Positions 24,429 to 31,970 of a stretch of DNA of 64,000 nucleotides are shown piece after piece (within the stretch, counting starts at the first letter, position 1; each line of letters begins with the position of its first letter). The stretch covers positions 124,001-188,000 of the forward strand of contig NZ_JACSMA010000004.1 of assembly GCF_018618415.1 (NCBI RefSeq). The letters are read 5' to 3'. Under the pieces are notes generated by a model. It was given only the letters and a program-made list of their open reading frames with translations, was not told the origin of the DNA and searched no databases. The position numbers and the translations under genes are program-made. The DNA is from Exiguobacterium sp. s146. GTDB taxonomy: Bacteria; Bacillota; Bacilli; Exiguobacteriales; Exiguobacteriaceae.

Positions 24429-26057
24429 ATGCGCAACAAGAAATGGTTAGCTTTATCGGGTGTCGCTTTACTTGCGACAGCAGCATGTGGTGGCGGCGAA
24501 GACGCAACGGATTCATCTGACGGCTCTTCATCAAGTGATGCGAAAAAAGAAATCACGCTCGTTTCGGCGACGGATTTGCCACAGCTTGATCCAACGCTCA
24601 CAACGGACTCGACGTCAATCATCGTAACGAACAACGTCTTTGAGGGACTGTATCGTCTCGACAAGAACAACCAACCGGTACCGGGAATTGCTGAAGACGT
24701 AGAAATTTCAGAAGACGGACTTACATATACCTTCAAATTGCGTGACGCGAACTGGTCAGACGGTTCACCGGTCACTGCTGAAGATTTCGTCTACTCATGG
24801 AAACGCGCCCTCAACCCTGAGACAGGTGCCGAGTATGCGTATATTCTCCAAGATTTGAAAAACGCCAACAAGATCCTTGCAGGCGAAGAAGAGCTGGATA
24901 CACTCGGTGCGAAAGCGCTCGATGAGAAGACGCTCGAAGTTCAATTGGAGGCACCAGCCCCTTACTTCCTCGGGTTGACAGGATTCCCGACGTACATGCC
25001 ACAAAAGCAAGAGTTCGTCGAAGAGCAAGGCGAGTCGTTCGCTTCTGCCGTCGATAAGACGCTCTACAACGGACCTTACGTATTGGACAGCTGGCAAGAC
25101 AATGAAGGCTGGGTCTATAAAAAGAACCCGGACTACTGGGATGCGGAAAATGTCAAGATGGAGACGATCAACGTCAAGGTCGTCAAAGAAGTCGCGACAG
25201 GAGTCAACTTGTTCGAATCGGGCGAAGTCGATTACACGCTCTTGTCATCTGAATTCGTGCCACAGTTCCAGGACAGTGATGAATTCAAGACACGTGCCGA
25301 CGCACGTATCAACTTCCTTCGTTTCAACCAGAAGAACGAATCGCTCCAAAACGTCAACATTCGTGAGGCACTCGCAAAAGGCTTCGATAAGCAAAGCGTC
25401 ACGGACGTCATCTTGACGGACGGTTCACAGCCGGCGAACTATATCGTCGCGAAAGACTTCACGTTCACAGAAGACGGCGCTGACTTCCGCGAGAAGTATC
25501 CGGACCTTCAAAGCTATAACGTCGACGAGGCGAAAGCTGCATGGGAGAAAGGTCTTGCCGAACTCGGTGTCGAGACAATCGAGCTCGAGTTCCTCTCACG
25601 TGACGAAGAAGCGTTCAAGAAAGTCAACGAGTACATCAAAGGTGAGCTCGAGAAGAACCTTCCAGGTCTCACACTTAACATTAAGCAACAGCCGTTCAAA
25701 AACTTCCTTGAGCTTGAAGGCGCTGGCGACTATGACGTCTCCGCTGCCGGTTGGGGCCCTGACTATCAAGATCCGATGACGTACCTCGACATGTGGGTCA
25801 CAGACGGTCCGTTCAACCGGATGGCTTACTCGAACGACGAGTATGACAAGTTGATTCAAGGCGCGAAACAAGAAGCCGATCAAATGAAACGTTGGGAAGC
25901 GATGCAAGAAGCAGAACGCATCTTGCTCGAAGATGATTTCGCGATTGCACCGATTTACCAAAAAGGTGAAGCTTACCTTGAGCGTTCAAACATCGAAAAC
26001 ATGTACCGCCACCCGTTCGGAGCTGACGCTAGCTTCAAGTGGTTGGACGTCAACTAA
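24429..26057 (+). CDS. Peptide ABC transporter substrate-binding lipoprotein (OppA-like)
   Basis: 542-residue lipoprotein. The signal peptide MRNKKWLALSGVALLATAAC ends in a lipobox with Cys20, followed by an acidic/serine linker. The SBP_bac_5 signature follows (GLTYTFKLRDANWSDGSPVTAEDFVYSWKRA). It should bind oligopeptides outside the membrane and hand them to an ABC permease. No permease or ATPase gene is adjacent, so it is an orphan that must share a transporter encoded elsewhere. The start at 24429 follows GGGAGG; 24 upstream in-frame codons are rejected because they precede the signal peptide. Confidence 0.93.
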   Translation: MRNKKWLALSGVALLATAACGGGEDATDSSDGSSSSDAKKEITLVSATDLPQLDPTLTTDSTSIIVTNNVFEGLYRLDKNNQPVPGIAEDVEISEDGLTYTFKLRDANWSDGSPVTAEDFVYSWKRALNPETGAEYAYILQDLKNANKILAGEEELDTLGAKALDEKTLEVQLEAPAPYFLGLTGFPTYMPQKQEFVEEQGESFASAVDKTLYNGPYVLDSWQDNEGWVYKKNPDYWDAENVKMETINVKVVKEVATGVNLFESGEVDYTLLSSEFVPQFQDSDEFKTRADARINFLRFNQKNESLQNVNIREALAKGFDKQSVTDVILTDGSQPANYIVAKDFTFTEDGADFREKYPDLQSYNVDEAKAAWEKGLAELGVETIELEFLSRDEEAFKKVNEYIKGELEKNLPGLTLNIKQQPFKNFLELEGAGDYDVSAAGWGPDYQDPMTYLDMWVTDGPFNRMAYSNDEYDKLIQGAKQEADQMKRWEAMQEAERILLEDDFAIAPIYQKGEAYLERSNIENMYRHPFGADASFKWLDVN

Positions 26058-26064
26058 TCCACAC

Positions 26065-26089
26065 CCCCTGCCGCAAGAAGCGGCAGGGG
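26065..26089 (+). terminator. Terminator of the OppA-like gene
   Basis: A 10-bp GC-rich stem (26065-26074 with 26080-26089) followed by TTATTTATT. Confidence 0.85.
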
Positions 26090-26120
26090 TTATTTATTGC
26101 AGACCGTGCTCTATGACGCA

Positions 26121-26160
26121 AAAAAGGGACGTCCCACAAAGTTGTGGCACGTCCCTTTTT
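26121..26160. terminator. Bidirectional terminator of the NhaC-family gene
   Basis: A 12-bp outer stem (26121-26132 with 26149-26160) and an inner stem (26134-26139 with 26142-26147). The outer stem ends in A5/T5, so it acts in both directions, mainly for the minus-strand gene. Confidence 0.88.
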
Positions 26161-26168
26161 GATGATGA

Positions 26169-27761
26169 TTACGCTTCGCGTTCAGCCCGCATATCGGCTG
26201 GTACGCGTCCGCGTTTCGAGATGATTTGCGCGATGACGAGCAAGACGACGAATGTCGCAAGTGCCGCGAAGAATCCGACCCACATCGAGCCTGTGATTCC
26301 GAGCACCAAATATCCGACCGCCGACACGCCAGCTGCGATTAACGCGTATGGCAACTGTGTCAACACGTGGTCGATATGGTGCGATCCGGCACCCGTCGAA
26401 CTGAGAATCGTCGTATCCGAAATTGGTGAACAGTGGTCTCCGAACACTGCTCCGGCGAGAACCGCGGCGAGTGTCGGGAGCAAAAGTTCCGGCTCGACTG
26501 CCATAATCAAATCGGCACCGATTGGAAGCATGAGACCGAATGTCCCCCAGCTCGTTCCTGTCGAGAACGCCATCAGACCGGCGATCACGAACAAGAGGAA
26601 CGGCAAGTAAGACGGTGAAATCGAATCTGTGACGAAACTTGCCAAGTAGTCGCCTGTCTTCATGTCACCGATGACGGCGATAATCGTCCAAGCAAACAAC
26701 AAGATGAGTACAGCTGGCCACATGGCGCGAATTCCAGCCCATGTCGCTTGTCCATAGTCTTTCGCCGGAATCTTGCGACCAATCAGTAACAAGAGTGCGA
26801 CAATCAAACTGACGACCGCCCCGGTCACAAGGGAACGGGTCACGTCCGTCGATTCGAACGCACCGATTAATGAGAAGCTTTGACCGTCAGCCGCAAGCGC
26901 CTGACCACCCGTGTAGAGCATGGCCGACACCGTCGCGATAATCAAAGCGATGATTGGTACGATCAAGTCACGTACTTTTCCACCTTCATGTTCATGTAAA
27001 TCTTCACTCATACCCATCGGCGCACCTTTCGAAGCGTCGTAGAGTTCCCCTTGAAGGGCACGAAGTTCATGTGTACGCATCGGTCCGATGGCAAGCCCCG
27101 TGTAAGCAACGTAGGCCGTCAACAGAAGCGCGAATACCGCGTAGAAGTTCATCGGGATGATTTGGATGAACGCCGAGAACGATGAGTAGCTATCAATCGA
27201 ATACTTCGCTAGAATACCTGCGAAGATGGCGATGATGTACGCCCCCCAGCTCGAGAGCGGGCTGATGACACAGACCGGTGCGGCTGTCGAATCAATCATG
27301 TAGGCGAGTTTCGCACGTGATACTTTCTTCCGATCCGTAAGCGGTCGGCTGATATTACCGACGGCCAAACTGTTGAAGTAATCATCGATGAAAATTAAAA
27401 TCCCAAGTCCGAACGAGACAAGGCGAGCGCCACGGGCCGTCTTGACGTTTGAAGCGGCCCACTCTCCGAATGCACGGGCACCGCCCGATGTTTGAATGAT
27501 CGATGACAAAATTCCGAGCAAGAGCAAGAACGCGATTAAGAGCACGTTCCATTCGTTAATGGCCCCGTCTGCCCAGAATAAGGCGATGACGTTCGACCAT
27601 AAGTATTGAATCGATTCGAGCGGGTTAAAATTGTGAAGCAGTAAGACCCCTGCAACAATCCCGACACCGAGTGACGGAATAACCTTCCGTGTTGTGATAG
27701 CCATGATGATGGCCAATAAAGCCGGTACGAGTGACAGTACCGATGTTGAATAATCTACCAT
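26169..27761 (-). CDS. NhaC-family transporter under lysine riboswitch control (probable lysine carrier, LysW type)
   Basis: 530-residue membrane protein with about 12 helices of the NhaC Na+/H+ antiporter family (GILIFIDDYFNSLAVGNISRPLTDRKKVSRAKLAYMIDSTAAPVCVISPLSSWGAYI; AFSTGTSWGTFGLMLPIG; GAVFGDHCSPISDTTILSSTGAGSHHIDH). By sequence alone it would be called a sodium/proton antiporter. Because an L-box riboswitch and terminator precede it, a role in lysine transport is more likely; members so placed have been named LysW in comparative work on the lysine regulon. The ATG follows GAGGAGG. Confidence 0.88.
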   Translation of the reverse strand: MVDYSTSVLSLVPALLAIIMAITTRKVIPSLGVGIVAGVLLLHNFNPLESIQYLWSNVIALFWADGAINEWNVLLIAFLLLLGILSSIIQTSGGARAFGEWAASNVKTARGARLVSFGLGILIFIDDYFNSLAVGNISRPLTDRKKVSRAKLAYMIDSTAAPVCVISPLSSWGAYIIAIFAGILAKYSIDSYSSFSAFIQIIPMNFYAVFALLLTAYVAYTGLAIGPMRTHELRALQGELYDASKGAPMGMSEDLHEHEGGKVRDLIVPIIALIIATVSAMLYTGGQALAADGQSFSLIGAFESTDVTRSLVTGAVVSLIVALLLLIGRKIPAKDYGQATWAGIRAMWPAVLILLFAWTIIAVIGDMKTGDYLASFVTDSISPSYLPFLLFVIAGLMAFSTGTSWGTFGLMLPIGADLIMAVEPELLLPTLAAVLAGAVFGDHCSPISDTTILSSTGAGSHHIDHVLTQLPYALIAAGVSAVGYLVLGITGSMWVGFFAALATFVVLLVIAQIISKRGRVPADMRAEREA

Positions 27762-27805
27762 GTGATTTCCTCCTCTTTTGTTAGAGATGAGGCCCCCCTA
27801 TGCTT

Positions 27806-28048
27806 AAAAAAACGCAAAGCGAGGGCATCGGCAACAAAGCCGACACCCTCGCTGGATGTTCCGTCTTTCTTAGCCGACTTGGAGCGCTCCATACGTAAAT
27901 ATGTATGGCAGTCTGACGGGTATTTCCCGTCAGCCCAGCACAAAGCCAGAGACATGACTTTACACTTCGGCGATCTTGCCTTTCTGTAGTCTTCACCGTT
28001 GTCATCCTCGGACTACTTACTCATCAGCATCGCACCTCTACCTCATCG
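27806..28048 (-). promoter_or_regulatory. Lysine (L-box) riboswitch with intrinsic terminator
   Basis: On the minus strand the aptamer opens with GAGGTAGAGGTGC (from 28044), then ATGAGTA, a GAAAGGC segment, GATCGCCGAAG, and the late GCTGGGCTGACGG arm, all diagnostic for the L-box. The expression platform is a strong stem (27819-27852) followed by T7 (27812-27806). Lysine binding should favour this terminator and shut off the NhaC-family gene. Confidence 0.93.
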
Positions 28049-28081
28049 ATAGCACGAATATTCATTTAAAGTTACGTCTAA

Positions 28082-28109
28082 ATTATCATAGGTCATAGTG
28101 ACTAATCAA
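28082..28109 (-). promoter_or_regulatory. Promoter of the lysine riboswitch transcript
   Basis: On the minus strand -35 TTGATT (28109-28104), 16-base spacer, -10 GATAAT (28087-28082). The -35 overlaps the stop codon of the upstream 94-residue gene. Confidence 0.6.
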
Positions 28110-28390
28110 TAGTTTTTTTCATCTCGGATGATTTGTTTCAAAACCGCGAGTGCAACTTGGTCGTCTGACTCGACCGCTTTAAAGAAATCACTAAAGAAAT
28201 GATATAAGACAAAACGCTCGGCGTGTGACGTCGTATGTTCTTTAATCGTTAAGAAAATCAAGTGACGCAACCGCCGTTTCGTTCGCGTCTCGTCGGGCAA
28301 TTCTTGACATCGATCTTGGAAGGTACGATATACAGAATTGATCAAATCCCCATGTTCATCATACGACCGGTTGTAAGCAACTTGTTCCAT
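28106..28390 (-). CDS. Unrecognised 94-residue protein
   Basis: I do not recognise this protein. It is mainly alpha-helical and polar, with no membrane segment or cysteine cluster; the central part (RRLRHLIFLTIKEHTTSHAERFVLYHFFSDFFKAVE) is rich in aromatic and basic residues. It is likely real: AAAGGGGGG lies 9 bases before the ATG, and a good promoter (28436-28464) fits. There is no terminator after it, so its transcript may run into the lysine riboswitch. Confidence 0.65.
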   Translation of the reverse strand: MEQVAYNRSYDEHGDLINSVYRTFQDRCQELPDETRTKRRLRHLIFLTIKEHTTSHAERFVLYHFFSDFFKAVESDDQVALAVLKQIIRDEKNY

Positions 28391-28435
28391 CTGTGATATC
28401 CCCCCTTTCCATATTTACCGATGAAACTTGTCGTA

Positions 28436-28464
28436 ACTATATCAACTTAAGCCGATTCATTCAA
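28436..28464 (-). promoter_or_regulatory. Sigma-A promoter of the 94-residue gene
   Basis: On the minus strand -35 TTGAAT (28464-28459), 17-base spacer, -10 TATAGT (28441-28436). Confidence 0.65.
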
Positions 28465-28507
28465 TCGTTTCGGGTCGTTCTTAACAAAAATCATACGTTA
28501 GACTGAC

Positions 28508-30217
28508 TTACGATTCGATGAATGAGAACGTCGTCACATCGAATAGTCCCATATCGGTCAACTTCAAATCCGGGATGACCGGGAGCGCGAGGAACGACAT
28601 CGTCAAATACGGGTTGAAGTGGCGATGGGCCCCAACGACATCGAGCGCATCGTTCAACTGTTCGAGTACGTCCGCCACTTCCGCATACGGACGTTTCGTC
28701 ATGAGTCCGCCGATTTCAAGCGGCAAGACGGCCAACACTTCGCCTTCTGACACTGCGACGACGCCGCCACCGACTTTCTCAAGCGTCTCGGCCGCGAGCA
28801 ACATGTCGTCCGGGCTCACCCCGGCGATGACGAGGTTATGGCTGTCGTGGGCGACCGTTGCCGCGAGCGCCCCTCGTTTCAAACCGAAACCGGTCACCGG
28901 TGCGAGCGCCATATGCCCCGTCCCGTGGTGACGTTCGATGACGGCAAGCGTGGCGATATCTTGCGCGAGGTCGGCACCCGAAGCATCCGGTTCAAAGACG
29001 AGCCGCTCCCGTTTCGTCAAGAGACTGTTCGGCAGCACTTGAATCACATCGACCGCTTCTTCCTTCACGGCCAAGCGGAACGACTCCGTCGTCAAGTCCG
29101 GCAGTTTCAGCTCGCCTCGCATCGGTTTCGGCACTTCAATCCCGGCAGCCTCGAATGTGGCCTTGCCCTCTTTTGCGACGACTTCCCCATTTACATACAC
29201 GGTTTCGATTGTCACCGATTCGACGTCTGACAAGATCACAAAGTTCGCGCGTTTACCTGGGGCAATCGCACCGACGTCCTTCAGGCCATACGCCTCGGCT
29301 GCATGGAGACTCGCAACCGCGTACGCCGTTTCAGGCTTGACCCCTTGTTTGATGGCCATCCGGATATTGTAATCAATCCCACCCTCGGCGACGAGATCGT
29401 CCAAGTGTTTATCGTCCGTACAGAACAAGAAGCGATGGGCGTTGCTTTCGGTGATCGCCAAGCTGACCTTCTCGACGTTCCGCGCGACCGACCCTTCCCG
29501 AATTTGAACGTAAAATCCGCGGCGTACCCGTTCAAGCGCCTCTTCAGCCGTCGTGCATTCATGATCGGTCATGATGCCGGCCGTGCGATACACATTCAAC
29601 TGATCCGGACCGAGACCCGAGGCATGGCCGTCGACGACTTTTCCGGCGAGTTCCGCCTGGGCAATCTTTTGAAGCATATCCGGGCTCCCCGACTCGACGG
29701 ACGGATAGTCCATCACTTCACCGAGACCGTGCACCCCCGGATCTCCTAAGAATGGTGCCAAGTCCTCCGCGTATAGCTTCGCCCCTGCGTGCTCGAACGG
29801 CGTCGCCGGCACACAGCTCGGGAGCATCATCCGCACGTCGAGCGGCAACCCCTCGGCATCCGCCAACATGTACTCGATGCCGAGCGCCCCGTTGACGTTC
29901 GCAATCTCGTGCGGATCGGCGATGACCGTCGTCACGCCGAGCGGCAAGACCGCTTTGGCGAACTCGTGAGGCGGAACCATCGATGACTCGATATGGACGT
30001 GGGAATCGATAAACGATGGTGCCAGCGTCCAGGACGGGTCGTGGTATTCCGTCTCCCCTTCGTAGCCGTCCCCGATGGCCACGATATATCCCGCATCGAT
30101 GGCGACATCGGTGCGAATCGTCTCGCGACTATAGACGTCGATGACCGCCACATCTTTAAAGACGACCGCCGCTTTCTTTTTCTTCGCCGCGATGTCGATC
30201 AAATGTTGTTTCTCCAT
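28508..30217 (-). CDS. ade: Adenine deaminase
   Basis: 569-residue metal-dependent amidohydrolase that deaminates adenine to hypoxanthine for purine salvage. The metal-binding start of the barrel is seen in FIDSHVHIESSMVPP (about residue 70), followed by ADPHEIANVNG, and later DGHASGLG, MTDHECTT and FCTDDKHLDDL. The C-terminal part carries the conserved HDSHNLVIAGV typical of the microbial adenine deaminase family. Length is normal. AAGGAG precedes the ATG. I see no purine riboswitch before it. It is divergent from the carbonic anhydrase gene. Confidence 0.94.
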   Translation of the reverse strand: MEKQHLIDIAAKKKKAAVVFKDVAVIDVYSRETIRTDVAIDAGYIVAIGDGYEGETEYHDPSWTLAPSFIDSHVHIESSMVPPHEFAKAVLPLGVTTVIADPHEIANVNGALGIEYMLADAEGLPLDVRMMLPSCVPATPFEHAGAKLYAEDLAPFLGDPGVHGLGEVMDYPSVESGSPDMLQKIAQAELAGKVVDGHASGLGPDQLNVYRTAGIMTDHECTTAEEALERVRRGFYVQIREGSVARNVEKVSLAITESNAHRFLFCTDDKHLDDLVAEGGIDYNIRMAIKQGVKPETAYAVASLHAAEAYGLKDVGAIAPGKRANFVILSDVESVTIETVYVNGEVVAKEGKATFEAAGIEVPKPMRGELKLPDLTTESFRLAVKEEAVDVIQVLPNSLLTKRERLVFEPDASGADLAQDIATLAVIERHHGTGHMALAPVTGFGLKRGALAATVAHDSHNLVIAGVSPDDMLLAAETLEKVGGGVVAVSEGEVLAVLPLEIGGLMTKRPYAEVADVLEQLNDALDVVGAHRHFNPYLTMSFLALPVIPDLKLTDMGLFDVTTFSFIES

Positions 30218-30337
30218 CTGTGTGTCTCCTTTTTTCTACGTATTTTTACTATCTTAACAAGAATAATCTTTCAGGCGCAATTTCTTTTTCAACTTATGCG
30301 ACAATGAAAGCATATCGGTTTGAAAGGGGTTACACAT

Positions 30338-30874
30338 ATGCAGTACAAATTAGGAGAACTTATTCCCCGTGTCGATGAGACGGTATTCATCGCGCCCGGG
30401 GCCCATGTCATCGGTGATGTCACGATCGGTGCCCATTCCGGCGTCTGGTTCAATACGGTCATTCGGGGAGACGAGGGACCGATTCGCATCGGCTCTTACG
30501 TGAACATCCAAGACGGATCGATGGTGCACCAATATGAAGGCTCGCCGACGGTCATCCATGACCGCGTCTCTATCGGACATATGGCGATGATTCATGGCTG
30601 TGAAATCGAGGAAGGCTGTCTCATCGGCATGCATGCGACCGTGCTCGATGGCGCCAAAATCGGGAAGGGCTCGTTCATCGCCGCCGGTGCGCTCGTCACA
30701 CCGAACATGCAAATCCCCGAAGGTGTCATGGTCATGGGTGTTCCGGCCAAAGTCGTCCGTCCGCTCAACGACGAGGATCGCTTCATCATGGAACGTACCG
30801 TCAATAAATATGCGAAGCGGGCCGAACAGTATAAACAGACGTGTGAACCACTGACATCCACACAAAGTTTGTGA
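30338..30874 (+). CDS. Gamma-carbonic anhydrase family protein
   Basis: 178-residue left-handed beta-helix protein of the YrdA/PaaY/gamma-CA family. Hexapeptide repeats run through most of the chain (IGDVTIGAHSGVWFNTVIRGD; IGSYVNIQDGSMVHQ). The three zinc-binding histidines are placed as expected: MVHQ, then IGHMAMIHGC. Members act as trimers; many are true carbonic anhydrases and others have unknown substrates. The ATG at 30338 follows AAAGGGG; an upstream TTG is rejected. Its stop codon is the first three bases of a cre site for the next transcript. Confidence 0.9.
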   Translation: MQYKLGELIPRVDETVFIAPGAHVIGDVTIGAHSGVWFNTVIRGDEGPIRIGSYVNIQDGSMVHQYEGSPTVIHDRVSIGHMAMIHGCEIEEGCLIGMHATVLDGAKIGKGSFIAAGALVTPNMQIPEGVMVMGVPAKVVRPLNDEDRFIMERTVNKYAKRAEQYKQTCEPLTSTQSL

Positions 30875-30885
30875 AAGCGTTTACA
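30872..30885. promoter_or_regulatory. Perfect CcpA cre site
   Basis: TGAAAGCGTTTACA matches TGWAARCGYTWNCW at all 14 positions. It lies about 70 bases before the predicted start of the small-ORF transcript (-10 TATACT at 30938-30943), the kind of upstream position at which CcpA can activate, as at ackA. Confidence 0.75.
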
Positions 30886-30983
30886 AGATTCATAAAATGT
30901 TAACGATTCCCCCGATTTTTCTTTATGTTTCCTTTGTATACTGAGGATGTAGTCAAGCCGACGTGTCGAAAGGGGCCAATTGT

Positions 30984-31163
30984 ATGTATCCAAACCATGC
31001 CGAACTAATGTTAGACTTGTACGCCTCATCCGTGAACCCAAGCCATTGCCTGCATATCGAGGATTCGTTCGATGATTCATTGCAAGGCACACATCGCGAG
31101 GTTTGGGAACGACTGCAATTGGATAATAATATAGAGAAAGAAATTAAAACTGAGGGAACGTGA
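30984..31163 (+). CDS. Unrecognised 59-residue protein behind a cre site
   Basis: I do not recognise it. The protein (MYPNHAELMLDLYASSVNPS...) is acidic in the middle (HIEDSFDDSLQ), soluble, with one cysteine and no membrane segment. GAAAGGGG precedes the ATG by 10 bases, a -10 (TATACT) lies at 30938, and a terminator follows at 31270. Together these give a short transcription unit of about 350 bases holding this ORF and perhaps a 17-codon one. A regulatory RNA with a small ORF is another reading. Confidence 0.55.
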   Translation: MYPNHAELMLDLYASSVNPSHCLHIEDSFDDSLQGTHREVWERLQLDNNIEKEIKTEGT

Positions 31164-31168
31164 ACACA

Positions 31169-31222
31169 ATGATTCCAACGAATGTCATTCAAGACTGGCT
31201 TGCAGGCAAGCTAAAAAAATAA
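31169..31222 (+). CDS. Possible 17-residue peptide
   Basis: ATG at 31169, six bases after the stop of the 59-residue ORF, encodes MIPTNVIQDWLAGKLKK, with a basic end. The only ribosome site is GAGGG 12 bases upstream, so translation would rely on coupling. It could be a chance ORF. Confidence 0.3.
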   Translation: MIPTNVIQDWLAGKLKK

Positions 31223-31269
31223 ACTGAGCGCTCATGCGAACAGCTCAGTCTCATTGACCTATAAATATA

Positions 31270-31304
31270 GGCCCGATCGTAGTCACCTACGCCCGGGCCT
31301 TTTT
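31270..31304 (+). terminator. Terminator of the small-ORF transcript
   Basis: GGCCCG (31270-31275) pairs with CGGGCC (31294-31299), with an inner CGTAG/CTACG stem, then T5. The opposite strand has no T-run. Another hairpin (31224-31250) precedes it. Confidence 0.85.
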
Positions 31305-31306
31305 GT

Positions 31307-31855
31307 TTACTCAAAAATCGTGAGGCAGCTGTCAATCGACTGACGACGTTTGGTCGGTGGCACGTCCTCGAACCGTCCGAGTTGGAGCAATCCGACGAAC
31401 GTCTCCCCTTCGGCCCCAATCATGTCCTGTAGACGCGCATCCTCAAAGATGCCCCCGGTCCGCCAGACGAGACCGATGTCTCGCTCGCTACACAGTAAAT
31501 GGAAGTTTTGAATGAATGTCGCTGTCGCGAGCAATGCATCCTTCTTGTCTTTCTCCGTCTCGAACGCCTTCGTCGTCACATAGACGCAAGCGGCCGCGTT
31601 CCGGATTCGCCCAGCAATCTTTTCCCGTTTCGACTCCGGTCCATCGGCGAAAGCCGGCTCGAGCGCCGATAGCAAAACATCTTTTCCGTCCCCGTTGAAC
31701 AAGTAAATGTTCCATGGTTCGATCTTATTGTGAAACGGCGCTTGGTGGGCCGAGGTGAGTAATGTATATAGTTCTGACGTGTCGAGCGCGCCTTCCGTGA
31801 ACATACGAATCGTCCGCCGCGATTCAATCAACTGTTGTCCTGCTGTCTTTTCCAT
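31307..31855 (-). CDS. Nitroreductase family protein
   Basis: 182-residue FMN-dependent oxidoreductase of the nitroreductase superfamily. The FMN-phosphate pattern is at the start (ESRRTIRMFTEGALDTSELYTLLTSAHQAP), and the later GLVWRTGGIFEDARLQDMIGAEGETFVGLLQLGR fits the C-terminal part. It reduces nitro or enone compounds with NAD(P)H; the natural substrate is unknown. I prefer the ATG at 31855 with GAGGGGG 11 bases upstream; a GTG at 31864 and an ATG at 31891 are possible. Monocistronic between the small-ORF locus and lysA. Confidence 0.83.
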   Translation of the reverse strand: MEKTAGQQLIESRRTIRMFTEGALDTSELYTLLTSAHQAPFHNKIEPWNIYLFNGDGKDVLLSALEPAFADGPESKREKIAGRIRNAAACVYVTTKAFETEKDKKDALLATATFIQNFHLLCSERDIGLVWRTGGIFEDARLQDMIGAEGETFVGLLQLGRFEDVPPTKRRQSIDSCLTIFE

Positions 31856-31931
31856 TGAAGTCACTTCCCCCTCTATTTTCTCTTTCATCATAATTGAAAA
31901 CGTTTCTCATTTGAAGAAGAACGACTTCCAC

Positions 31932-31961
31932 AAAAAAACGCATCCCTGATTCAGGAATGCG
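31932..31961 (-). terminator. Terminator of the lysine operon
   Basis: A 10-bp stem (31939-31961, one G-T pair, 3-base loop) followed on the minus strand by T7. It is the only strong terminator after lysC. Confidence 0.87.
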
Positions 31962-31970
31962 CTCCTTGTA

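Noticed and set aside
30218-30337. Purine riboswitch before ade
   Set aside because: The short A/T-rich stretch has none of the conserved core bases and no terminator stem.
31890-31906. cre-like GAGAAACGTTTTCA before the nitroreductase gene
   Set aside because: The first two positions of the consensus are wrong on one strand and the last two on the other; too weak to list.
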